Below are positions 1-6,375 of a DNA stretch of 6,375 nucleotides, piece by piece. Position 1 is the stretch's first letter. Every line of letters starts with the position of its first letter. The stretch lies in assembly GCA_024762735.1 (NCBI GenBank), contig JANTGU010000137.1, positions 1 to 6,375 of the forward strand, in the 5' to 3' direction. The position numbers were made by a program, and so were the translations under genes. Under the pieces are notes generated by a model. It searched no databases. It was given only the letters and a program-made list of their open reading frames with translations, and was not told where the DNA came from. The stretch comes from Bacteroidales bacterium (GTDB lineage: Bacteria; Bacteroidota; Bacteroidia; Bacteroidales; F082).

Positions 1-1
1 C

Positions 2-454
2 GGTCATCCTGTGGCGGCTTTGAGTGCCGAAAACGGTTTTTACCTGATGGTGCGTGTGCCCGACGACCTGACCATTAGCGGTGTAGTGATGGGAGATAAA
101 TCCTACGATGCCGTTTCGCTGAACAGTACATTCCACGGCCTGTCAGAATACAAGGTCTATACCAACGAAGCCGGCATGACAACGGGCAACCGGGAAACTG
201 TCGATGTTATCGTATTTGACGGCACCGGTATTTTGCTACCATTTGATGCAGTCCTCAACCGCGATGGTGCAAGTTATGTGCTGTTGGTTGATGGCGAAAA
301 AGCCGTTGCCAAACCGGTTTCCATTTTGCAAAGTGGCGAGGAGGGAATCGTTATTGGCGACAATGAACTGGCCGGAAAAGAAATTGTTGTTGCCAAACAG
401 GACATCCTGCTTAAACTGCTGGGTGGTGCTTCACTTAAAGTAAAGGAGGGATAA
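2..454 (+). CDS. RND efflux periplasmic adaptor subunit (membrane fusion protein), C-terminal part
   Basis: This reading frame is open from the left edge (GHPVAALSAENG...), so the 5' end lies outside the window; the GTG at position 11 is not a credible start. About 150 residues are visible. They fit the end of an RND adaptor: part of the beta-barrel domain (MVRVPDD, then NRETVDVIVFDG), followed by the membrane-proximal domain with the familiar pattern of a hydrophobic 'LLPFDAVLNRDGASYVLLVD' strand pair, 'KPVSI', and a closing 'GKEIVVAKQDILLKLL'. Adaptors of this family sit in the periplasm, usually anchored by a lipid or an N-terminal helix, and bridge the inner-membrane pump to a TolC-like channel. 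The stop is TAA at 452-454 and the pump gene starts 3 nt later, so the two genes are co-transcribed and probably translationally coupled. Family assignment is strong; substrate cannot be told. Confidence 0.88.
   Translation, partial: GHPVAALSAENGFYLMVRVPDDLTISGVVMGDKSYDAVSLNSTFHGLSEYKVYTNEAGMTTGNRETVDVIVFDGTGILLPFDAVLNRDGASYVLLVDGEKAVAKPVSILQSGEEGIVIGDNELAGKEIVVAKQDILLKLLGGASLKVKEG
444..449 (+). promoter_or_regulatory. Shine-Dalgarno sequence of the RND pump gene
   Basis: AGGAGG lies 8 nt upstream of the ATG at 458, inside the last sense codons of the adaptor gene (Val-Lys-Glu-Gly-stop). The spacing is ideal and fixes the start of the pump gene. The overlap with the upstream coding end suggests translational coupling. 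A perfect SD is unusual if the host is a Bacteroidota, where many genes lack one. Confidence 0.8.
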
Positions 455-457
455 ATC

Positions 458-3400
458 ATGTTTACTTATTTTTATAAACGGCCTTACCTGCTGTATGCCT
501 TAATTGGCGGATTCTTCATCATGGGAATTGTGGCTTTGGTCGTACTACCGAAAAACCTCTTCCCTGATGCCAACCCTGCACAGGTGATTGTCATCACCAA
601 AGTACCCGGCGCTACGGCACAAGTGGCAGCCAATACGGTTTCAAAACCCATCGAACAAGAAGTTTCCCGTTTGGGCCTGGTGACCGATATCAGTTCCATT
701 AATGTGGCTAACTTCTCCATCGTTAAAGCAGAATTCGACTATAAAAAAAGTTTGAATGCAGCCGCTGTTGATGTGGCGAATGCCTTGTCGATTGCCAAAG
801 GAAAACTTCCTGCCAATGTCAATCCGGCCATCTACACCGCCGGCGATTTTACCCTGCCTGTCGATGTGATTTCCCTGTCGCCCAAAGGCAACGATATGGA
901 TTTGGCCGACATCCGGAAAATCTCTGAAAGCTTTATCAAACCCTATTTGCTGGGTAACCCGCAAATCGGTAATGTGGAAGTTTTTGGTGGCTACGAAAGT
1001 GCCATTAATATCGAAGTTGACCCCTTTAAGGCCAAGCGATACGGTATCGAGTTTGACAAGATTGCCATGGCGCTTAAAACATTGAACAGGGATATCCCCA
1101 TCGGGTTTGTGAAAGGGGATGATCACTTTTACACCATCACTTTTTATGGTGAGAAAGATGAAGTGGAACAGATAAAACACATTACCGTGATGCCCAATGT
1201 GCGCATTGGCGACATTGCCGACGTAAAATGGAGTTCTGCCAAGCGTACCAGCGGTTACCTCGGCAACGGCAAACCGGCCATCGCTTTGGCCATTCAGCGG
1301 GCACCGGGGGGTAGTGTACTCGACGTGAGCAAAGCTGCCAGAAAAGAGATGAAGAACCTGGCCGCCCGTTATCCCAATATCAATTTTGAGATTTCGGACA
1401 CCCAGCGCGACCTCATCGAGCTGGCCAACGATAATATGCTGGTTGCCCTTCGGGATGCCATTTTCTACACCTTGCTGGTCATCCTTCTTTTCCTTGGAAA
1501 TTTCCGGGCCATTGCTGCTGCTGCCATTACCATCCCCATGGTCTTTTTCTCGACGATGGCCGTGATCTGGCTGACAGGTGGTGAACTGAATATCGTAATC
1601 TACACCGCCATCATCCTTGCCCTGGGCATGCTGACCGATAACGCGGTGGTGGTGTTGGAGAATATAGAACGACACCTGAACGAACTGAAAGAGGATTTGC
1701 AAACAGCCATTAAACTAGGCACCAAAGAAGTCATCGGCCCCATCTGGGCAGGAACCATCGCTACTATTTTTGTAGTTTTTCCTTTGATGTTCATCGGCGG
1801 ATTTCCCGAAAAGATTTTCAAACCCCTGATTTTTACCCTCATCATCGCTTTGCTGATTTCGTTTTTCCTCTCCATTACTTTCATTCCTAAATTACTGGAA
1901 GCCTTCTTCAAAAGGGGAACCGGCAAAACCAAAGTAGAATTGTGGTTCGACAATTTGTACAACAAAACAATCGGTCGTTTGGTGGGCCCCTATGTAAATG
2001 TCATTAAATTTTCCAACGGCAAACACCGTTTCCTTCGCCGGATAGTCCTTACCGTGGTTGTTGTAATAGTGTTGCTCATCAGCGTGAAGGTGATTATGCC
2101 GACCATCGGAAAAGATGCCATGCCACCCATGGATACCGGCATCATCAAGGCGCAGGTGGCTTTCAGTTCCAACGAAACGGTGAACAGCGCCGAAGCCAAA
2201 TTAAAGCCTTTCCTGCAGTGGGTAAACGAACAGCCCTGGGCGGTACGGAGCTCGGTTGCCTTTGGCAGCGAAGCCGGTGTGCTGAGCCTCGGTAGCGGGA
2301 ATTTACCTGCCGAAGCCACCATCACCATCAACTGTGTGGACCGTTTCAGCAGAAAGCTGACCATGTGGCAAATAGAAGACACCTTGCGTGATAAAATTGC
2401 CAATCTCGAAGGCATCAAAAAAAATGATGTGTACGACTTTGGCGCGACGGCTGTTTCTTCCATTAAAGCTTCGCTCGACGTGCGTTTGAAATCACCTGTG
2501 GTGGAAGGCCTGGCCGATAAATCGCACGAAGTGCAGGATGCCATTAAGGACATCAAAGGGCTCACTTCGGTTTCGACAAGCTGGGACAAAGATTTCAGTG
2601 AAATTGTACTCGATATTGATGAAAACAAAGCCCTCAGTTACGGCATCACTCCCTTTCAAATTGCGATGCAGATCCCGGTCAAAGGACAAATCGTCGGTTT
2701 AAACGCTGACCTGCAATCGATGAATACCCAGTTTGTACGGCTTTACCTGAAAGGGAAATTCAGCAAGAACGAACAGACTTTGCGCCTGCTTCCGATTCAC
2801 ACCAAAATGGGGGACATCCCGCTGGAACAGGTGGCCAAAATCTCGAAGAACCTGACCTATGCCAAAATCGAAAGGGACAAAATGCTGTACAGTGTTGATA
2901 TCAATGGTTATCGTGCCAACCGACCGATAACCCACCTGACCGATGATGCCGAAACTGCCCTGACAAAAATCAAGGCCGATAATGATGTGATCATCACCCA
3001 GGAAGGCGATATCGCCCAGATTGACGACAGCTTCAGCAGAATGATGAAAGCCATCGCTTTGGGCATCCTCATCCTGACCATTGCCTTGATCGCCATTTAC
3101 AAATCGGTGCGCATGTCGTTGATTATGATCTTGGTACTTCCCCTGTCGATGATTGGTGCTGCCTGGGGAATGCTCCTTTTCCATAAACCGAGCTGCATGC
3201 CCAGCATGTTGGGGATTTTGCTGCTGTTCGGTATCATCATCAAAAATGCCGTACTGCTGATTGACTTCTACCAGAAGTACCGCGAAGGCGGGGAGTCACC
3301 TTTTGAAAGCGCCATCGAGAGTGTGCGCGTTCGTTTCCGTCCGGTGATGATGACCGCTTTCGGTACCATCGCCGGGATGATCCCCATCGCTTTGGAACAA

Positions 3401-3568
3401 GCTGTCGGCCTCGAACGCCTGAGCCCGCTGGCCGATGTAGCCATCGGTGGATTGCTGATTGGCACTTTGTTAACACTGATATTCGTTCCCATGTTTGCTT
3501 ATATGGCCGATGGGACGAAAAAAACGACAAAGATTGCTGTGGGCAGTGATGACGGAGAGTCTCAATAA
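458..3568 (+). CDS. RND efflux transporter permease (AcrB/HAE-like inner-membrane pump)
   Basis: This is a complete 1036-aa protein, the normal length for an RND pump. The architecture is visible: TM1 at about 11-30, a first periplasmic porter loop at about 31-330 ('PGATAQVAANTVSKPIEQEV' at 50-69), TM2-TM6 at about 331-482, TM7 at about 526-547, a second large loop beginning 'MPPMDTGIIKA', and TM8-TM12 at about 863-1016. Proton-relay residues can be placed: TM4 has 'GMLTDNAVVVLENIERH' with Asp394 matching AcrB D407 and Asn395 where AcrB has D408; TM10 has 'GIIIKNAVLLIDF' with Lys929 matching K940; TM11 has 'RPVMMTAFGTIAGMIP' with Thr966 matching T978. The TM4 motif is closer to drug/hydrophobe (HAE) pumps than to CusA-type metal pumps ('VDAAIVMIEN'), so export of hydrophobic or amphipathic compounds driven by proton flow is the best guess. 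It works as a trimer with the adaptor encoded just upstream and an outer-membrane channel not seen here. The start is supported by AGGAGG at 444-449. Substrate and any regulator are unknown. Confidence 0.95.
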   Translation: MFTYFYKRPYLLYALIGGFFIMGIVALVVLPKNLFPDANPAQVIVITKVPGATAQVAANTVSKPIEQEVSRLGLVTDISSINVANFSIVKAEFDYKKSLNAAAVDVANALSIAKGKLPANVNPAIYTAGDFTLPVDVISLSPKGNDMDLADIRKISESFIKPYLLGNPQIGNVEVFGGYESAINIEVDPFKAKRYGIEFDKIAMALKTLNRDIPIGFVKGDDHFYTITFYGEKDEVEQIKHITVMPNVRIGDIADVKWSSAKRTSGYLGNGKPAIALAIQRAPGGSVLDVSKAARKEMKNLAARYPNINFEISDTQRDLIELANDNMLVALRDAIFYTLLVILLFLGNFRAIAAAAITIPMVFFSTMAVIWLTGGELNIVIYTAIILALGMLTDNAVVVLENIERHLNELKEDLQTAIKLGTKEVIGPIWAGTIATIFVVFPLMFIGGFPEKIFKPLIFTLIIALLISFFLSITFIPKLLEAFFKRGTGKTKVELWFDNLYNKTIGRLVGPYVNVIKFSNGKHRFLRRIVLTVVVVIVLLISVKVIMPTIGKDAMPPMDTGIIKAQVAFSSNETVNSAEAKLKPFLQWVNEQPWAVRSSVAFGSEAGVLSLGSGNLPAEATITINCVDRFSRKLTMWQIEDTLRDKIANLEGIKKNDVYDFGATAVSSIKASLDVRLKSPVVEGLADKSHEVQDAIKDIKGLTSVSTSWDKDFSEIVLDIDENKALSYGITPFQIAMQIPVKGQIVGLNADLQSMNTQFVRLYLKGKFSKNEQTLRLLPIHTKMGDIPLEQVAKISKNLTYAKIERDKMLYSVDINGYRANRPITHLTDDAETALTKIKADNDVIITQEGDIAQIDDSFSRMMKAIALGILILTIALIAIYKSVRMSLIMILVLPLSMIGAAWGMLLFHKPSCMPSMLGILLLFGIIIKNAVLLIDFYQKYREGGESPFESAIESVRVRFRPVMMTAFGTIAGMIPIALEQAVGLERLSPLADVAIGGLLIGTLLTLIFVPMFAYMADGTKKTTKIAVGSDDGESQ

Positions 3569-3623
3569 AAAATGACCTGATCACTGATTATTTAAAATTT
3601 TTTTGTGGATTTCCCAGGTCACC

Positions 3624-3884
3624 ATGACCAATAATATGATGAATGCTGCCAATTATCCCGATGCGGAAAAAAACCTCAAGCAAGTGAGGACACTGTACAA
3701 AAACGTAATTGAAGCCAAAAAAGCGGCCAGGAATCCTGAATTCGACAAACAGTTTACAACAATTGACAAACTGTACATCGCCTGGGTAAAAGAGCTGGAA
3801 AGTCACAAATACCAGGATGCAAACGATACGTTCAACGCTTTCAAGGGCGCCTTTGGAAAAGTCTTTGTGATGTCGTTGATGTAG
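3624..3884 (+). CDS. Small helical protein of unknown function, possibly a 5'-truncated remnant
   Basis: From the ATG at 3624 this reads 86 aa; the frame is open back to 3588, where it follows a TGA at 3585-3587, so a TTG at 3603 is another possible start. I do not recognise the family. The protein is polar and rich in Lys, Asn and Ala, and it looks like three amphipathic helices ('AEKNLKQVRTLYKNVIEAKK', 'FTTIDKLYIAWVKELES', 'YQDANDTFNAFKGAFGKVF'), reminiscent of small periplasmic helical bundles, but it has no haem or metal motif and no signal peptide. It begins as if in the middle of a helix, and no good ribosome site precedes it (only AGGTC at 3616-3620). The likely readings are an intact small cytoplasmic protein, or the C-terminal remnant of a secreted helical protein that lost its 5' end. 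It lies 55 nt after the pump gene on the same strand and ends just before a terminator-like hairpin, so it may be the last cistron of the efflux operon. Confidence 0.45.
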   Translation: MTNNMMNAANYPDAEKNLKQVRTLYKNVIEAKKAARNPEFDKQFTTIDKLYIAWVKELESHKYQDANDTFNAFKGAFGKVFVMSLM

Positions 3885-3903
3885 AATAAGGGGGATTTGC
3901 AAA

Positions 3904-3942
3904 TGAGCAGAAGCCGGAGAATTCAAACCGGCTTTTTGCTCA
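3904..3942 (+). terminator. Strong hairpin, probable intrinsic terminator after the efflux operon
   Basis: An inner stem AAGCCGG (3911-3917) / CCGGCTT (3928-3934) encloses a 10-nt loop. An outer stem TGAGCA (3904-3909) / TGCTCA (3937-3942) continues it across a small internal loop (G against TT). A run of five T (3933-3937) overlaps the 3' arm, as in Rho-independent terminators. It starts 20 nt after the stop of the small ORF and ends 12 nt before the left end of the IS. The symmetric stem might also stop transcripts from the right, but the T-run on that side is poor. Confidence 0.65.
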
Positions 3943-3954
3943 GCAAAATAAAAA

Positions 3955-3981
3955 GGTTCTACTGCAAACTTTGTGGATAAA
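3955..3981 (+). repeat. Left terminal inverted repeat of the ISL3 element
   Basis: This 27-bp end matches the reverse complement of 5203-5229 at 21 of 27 positions by hand count. The outer nine bases are identical, as is the inner TAAA. The two A bases just outside (3953-3954) also pair with TT at 5230-5231, so the biological end could be two bases further out. Confidence 0.85.
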
Positions 3982-3984
3982 TAA

Positions 3985-3992
3985 TAATTTTG
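3985..3992 (+). promoter_or_regulatory. Possible Bacteroidota-type -7 box for the transposase
   Basis: TAATTTTG fits the TAnnTTTG -7 consensus of Bacteroidota. No TTG is found at the expected -33 spacing (the nearest one, at 3971-3973, is too close). The box ends only 3 nt before the ATG at 3996, so it would give a nearly leaderless mRNA. The match may be chance in AT-rich sequence. Confidence 0.2.
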
Positions 3993-3995
3993 GGC

Positions 3996-5213
3996 ATGGA
4001 TTTCACAAAAGATTTTTTCAATTTATTACTGGATTTTGGAGATGAATGGGTCATAACAAAAGTTGAGACTGATCACAGGAAGTTTCATGTTTACTTGTAT
4101 TTGGATTATATTTCAGATTATTATGAAGATCCTGACACAATGGAAAGAGCCAGTCTTTATGACCATGTTGAACAAAGGGAATGGCGGCATTTGGACATTC
4201 TGCAATACAAGTCCTACGTAAGGTGTCGCATACCAAGGGTTAAATGCAAAGATGGCGCTGTAAAGCAAATAGCCCTGGGCTGGGCAGACAAGCATGACCG
4301 CCATACTTTTCATTTTGAGATAAGGGTAATAAACCTATTACAAGCGACCAAAAACCAAACCAAGACCGCAGAGTTTATGAACTGTGGTTTTCGTATAGTC
4401 AACAGGATACTTCATAGGAGCACAGAAAGGGGCATGCAGCGCAGGGATGTATCAACAGTCCCGTTTGAACATATTAGCATAGACGAGAAATCATTTAAGA
4501 AAGGCCATAATTACGTGACTGTGATATCACATCCGCGCAGTGGTGCTGTTTTGGACGTAGGGGAAGGGCGCAACCAGGAATCCGTCAAGCAGTTGCTGTT
4601 GAGCACATTCAACGAGCAGCAACGTCAGTCCATCAATACAGTAAGCATGGATATGTGGAAAGCCTACATAAACTCTGCTGAGGAAAACTGTCCCAATGCA
4701 GAAATTGTCCACGATAAATTTCACCTGATAGCATACTTGAACAAAAGCATCGACATGGTCAGGCGCAGGGAAGTTAAATACAATGATGCACTTATTGATA
4801 GCCGGTATGCAATATTGAAAAATGAAGAAAACCTTACAGAAAAGCAAAGGGAAAAATTTGCCCTAATAAAATCAGCAAACTTTGAGGTTTCAAAAGTATG
4901 GCACATAAGAGAAAATTTCAGGGAACTGTTTGGGTTCTGCAATAATGAAAAAGAAGCAGGGCAACTTTTTGTCAGTTGGGCTCAGGATTCTTTTATGAAG
5001 GGTATTAAAGAAGTAAACAAAGTTATATTGATGTTCGTTTCGCATTTGAGGGGGGTCGTAAACGCATTGATAAGTAATTTGAACAATGCTATGGCAGAAA
5101 GATTAAATGGTAAAATACAAGAAATAAAACTTGTCGGTAGAGGTTATAGAAAGTTTGTCAATTTCAGAAGTGCAATTCTCTTTTTCCATGGCGCTTTAGA
5201 CCTTTACCCATAA
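3996..5213 (+). CDS. ISL3-family transposase
   Basis: Read from the ATG at 3996 (MDFTKDFFNLLL...) this is 405 aa; a TTG two codons upstream (3990) is the alternative start, and a TAA at 3978-3980 closes the frame. Numbered from the TTG, the DDE-type catalytic domain runs from about residue 160 to 400: 'HISIDEKSFKKGHNYVTVIS' with Asp165, 'VSMDMWKAY' with Asp221, 'AEIVHDKFH' with Asp242, 'VRRREV', then 'NNAMAERLNGKIQEIK' with Glu370. The family signature Asp-Asp-Glu is therefore complete. The N-terminal region (about 30-110) holds the 'REWRHLDILQYKSYVRCRIP' block of the ISL3 zinc-finger region, but the usual CPxCG pair is missing and the second CxxC reads CKDG, so zinc binding is doubtful. Length is normal for the family (roughly 400-440 aa). 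The gene ends inside the element, with its stop in the inner part of the right inverted repeat. It should catalyse cut-and-paste transposition of this IS. Confidence 0.95.
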   Translation: MDFTKDFFNLLLDFGDEWVITKVETDHRKFHVYLYLDYISDYYEDPDTMERASLYDHVEQREWRHLDILQYKSYVRCRIPRVKCKDGAVKQIALGWADKHDRHTFHFEIRVINLLQATKNQTKTAEFMNCGFRIVNRILHRSTERGMQRRDVSTVPFEHISIDEKSFKKGHNYVTVISHPRSGAVLDVGEGRNQESVKQLLLSTFNEQQRQSINTVSMDMWKAYINSAEENCPNAEIVHDKFHLIAYLNKSIDMVRRREVKYNDALIDSRYAILKNEENLTEKQREKFALIKSANFEVSKVWHIRENFRELFGFCNNEKEAGQLFVSWAQDSFMKGIKEVNKVILMFVSHLRGVVNALISNLNNAMAERLNGKIQEIKLVGRGYRKFVNFRSAILFFHGALDLYP

Positions 5214-5229
5214 AAATGGTAGTAGAACC
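5203..5229 (-). repeat. Right terminal inverted repeat of the ISL3 element
   Basis: The reverse complement starts GGTTCTACT and ends GGGTAAA, mirroring 3955-3981. It overlaps the last codons and the stop (5211-5213) of the transposase gene, and its outer base directly touches the stop codon of the minus-strand gene at 5230. Confidence 0.85.
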
Positions 5230-6375
5230 TTATTTTCTACGCTTTTTTCTTTTCTTTTTCTTTGGCTTATCACCTTTTTTCGTGTCCTGCTTTTGCGAAG
5301 CCTTTGTTTCTTTTACCGCTTTACCGGTAGGCGATATAGTATTTACCAAACCGGTCTGCACCGCTTTCCACGCAATATTGACAAAGCCTTTATACATATC
5401 CCTGTCAAAATGCATGGGCACGACCCGCAGTTTGTCATTTTTTCCGGGGTTCGCTTTCCGAACAACTGAATTGGCCAGCCAACTGACAAATTTATTGACC
5501 TCTTTCCCTTGTTTTTTAATCACTTCGGTTTCCAATCCATCATACATCATCACCATTTCGCCATCAATATAGTTGCGGTTTGCCCTGGCTTTAAAGGCCA
5601 CACTGTTAAGTGTTCCTTTCAGAATTTTCATTCCCAGGGCAGGAAACAATGCCGGGTTGAACTTGCTCATGTTGGCCTTACCCAGGGAGCCTGACACGAA
5701 GAAGGTGTCAACACGGCTGTTTAAGGGCAATAAAAAATCTACTGTCATCGGGGCTGTATTAAAAAGATTTGCCCGCAGGTGCGCAGTCATTGGTTGACGG
5801 GTACTGTCTTTCAGCGAAGTGATGTGGCGGGCCAGCACATCCATATCATTAAGCGTAACCATCAGGTTACCAAATTCTTTTGCCGATTCTTCATGATATT
5901 TCAGGTAAGCCCCTTCCGTTTGAACCGTACCGACATACAACGGAAAGTCCATTGTCCGCAAAGCCTGATTGGGGTACTTAGGCCTTAATTCCATATTCCA
6001 GGGCTTGCGCTTATCTTTAAATATATCTACATTTAAACCACTTAATTGAACGCTATCAATTATCAACTCCCCATTGTTAAGCAGGTGTATCACATCAATT
6101 GACAAGAGCCTGATTTCATCTGCCGACACATTAAATATACCCGTGGTGTAAACAAGTTTTTTTGCCATGGCATATTTGTCTTCAATCTGTGGTTTAAGCG
6201 TAAAACCCTTAATTACCAGTAAAGAATCGGACAAGGTCAGTTTCATGTTCTTCAGGCCGATTTTGTATAAACCTCCCGAGAGCATCCATCCTTCGTCCTG
6301 CAATTCAATACTTGCCTTTTGGTAGTCAAACTCAAAATAGTCCTTACTATCCGCCAACTTCCTTGTGTCAATCCC
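5230..6375 (-). CDS. AsmA/DUF748-like large envelope protein, C-terminal part
   Basis: The frame is open to the right edge (GIDTRKLADSKDYF...), so the N-terminus is outside; the TTG at 6357 is not a convincing start. The 381 visible residues look like the C-terminal part of the AsmA-like proteins of Bacteroidota: repeated beta-strand segments ('MKLTLSDSLLVIKGFTLKP', 'GELIIDSVQLSGLNVDIFKD', 'MTVDFLLPLNSRVDTFFVSG'), then the closing domain 'LKGTLNSVAFKARANRN', 'DGEMVMMYDGLETEV', 'MHFDRDMYKGFVNIAWK'. AsmA-like proteins are anchored in the inner membrane, extend into the periplasm, and several are thought to move phospholipid towards the outer membrane; that role here is inference from the family. 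The last 13 residues are almost all Lys/Arg (PKKKKRKKRRK). The TAA stop is at 5230-5232, directly against the IS end, so the IS may have set the present C-terminus. The gene is convergent with the transposase. Confidence 0.8.
   Translation of the reverse strand, partial: GIDTRKLADSKDYFEFDYQKASIELQDEGWMLSGGLYKIGLKNMKLTLSDSLLVIKGFTLKPQIEDKYAMAKKLVYTTGIFNVSADEIRLLSIDVIHLLNNGELIIDSVQLSGLNVDIFKDKRKPWNMELRPKYPNQALRTMDFPLYVGTVQTEGAYLKYHEESAKEFGNLMVTLNDMDVLARHITSLKDSTRQPMTAHLRANLFNTAPMTVDFLLPLNSRVDTFFVSGSLGKANMSKFNPALFPALGMKILKGTLNSVAFKARANRNYIDGEMVMMYDGLETEVIKKQGKEVNKFVSWLANSVVRKANPGKNDKLRVVPMHFDRDMYKGFVNIAWKAVQTGLVNTISPTGKAVKETKASQKQDTKKGDKPKKKKRKKRRK

Larger units (their letters stand above)
3955..5229 (+). 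mobile_element. Complete ISL3-family insertion sequence, 1275 bp
   Basis: Both ends are defined by imperfect inverted repeats beginning GGTTCTACT (3955-3963, and its reverse complement at 5221-5229). The element carries a single gene, an ISL3-type transposase, filling almost all its length. ISL3 elements commonly leave an 8-bp target duplication. Here the left flank ends AATAAAAA and the right flank starts TTATTTTC, so no direct repeat is visible even if the ends are shifted by one to four bases. By eye the element is clearly more AT-rich than the pump gene, which fits separate ancestry. The internal gene shows no stop or frameshift, so the copy looks potentially active. Confidence 0.9.

Noticed and set aside
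641..1702. A 353-residue open frame on the minus strand
   Set aside because: It is antisense to the RND pump gene, its translation is rich in His, Gln and Gly with no domain pattern, and the plus-strand pump is unambiguous. It is a codon-bias shadow.
2417..2424. A8 run inside the pump gene (also A7 runs near 743 and 3518) as a possible phase-variation or slippage site
   Set aside because: The runs are short, encode normal Lys/Asn codons and keep the full-length frame; nothing suggests contingency switching.
3573..3621. Inverted repeat TGACCTG / CAGGTCA around the start of the small ORF, possibly a terminator or operator
   Set aside because: The stem is only 7 bp with a 35-nt loop and the T-run lies inside the loop, so it does not look like a terminator. 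It is probably chance.
5216..5572. Plus-strand open frame starting right after the transposase stop, with many Phe residues
   Set aside because: It is the complement of the Lys-rich end of the AsmA-like gene; the Phe/Ser richness comes from poly-T runs. It has no family features.

Overview
The window looks like a piece of a Bacteroidota chromosome. The clues are a large AsmA/DUF748-like envelope protein with a C-terminal domain I associate with Bacteroidota, a transposase close to the zinc-finger-poor ISL3 transposases I associate with that phylum, and moderate GC. This placement is inferred from protein style only; there is no rRNA or marker gene here. One feature is less typical of the phylum: the pump gene has a strong Shine-Dalgarno sequence.

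Left part (1-3568, + strand): the 3' end of an RND periplasmic adaptor gene, followed 3 nt after its stop codon by a complete RND inner-membrane pump gene (1036 aa). The pump's AGGAGG ribosome binding site lies inside the last codons of the adaptor gene. The two genes are clearly one operon and should form a tripartite efflux system with an outer-membrane TolC-like channel that is not in the window.

Middle (3569-3954): a short orphan reading frame (about 86 aa, helical, no signal peptide, possibly a 5'-truncated remnant), then a strong hairpin that looks like an intrinsic terminator.

Right-middle (3955-5229): a complete 1275-bp insertion sequence of the ISL3 family. It has 27-bp imperfect terminal inverted repeats and an intact-looking transposase of about 405 aa carrying the DDE residues. 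No target-site duplication is visible at its ends.

Right part (5230-6375, - strand): the 3' two-fifths or less of a large AsmA/DUF748-like gene running off the right edge. Its TAA stop codon directly touches the outer end of the IS, so the element sits exactly at the 3' end of this gene. The pump operon and the AsmA-like gene converge on the IS.

I see no wholly new system. The most interesting points are the IS/stop-codon junction with no target duplication, the orphan helical ORF between pump and terminator, the Asp-Asn variant of the proton-relay motif in the pump, and the degenerate zinc finger of the transposase.
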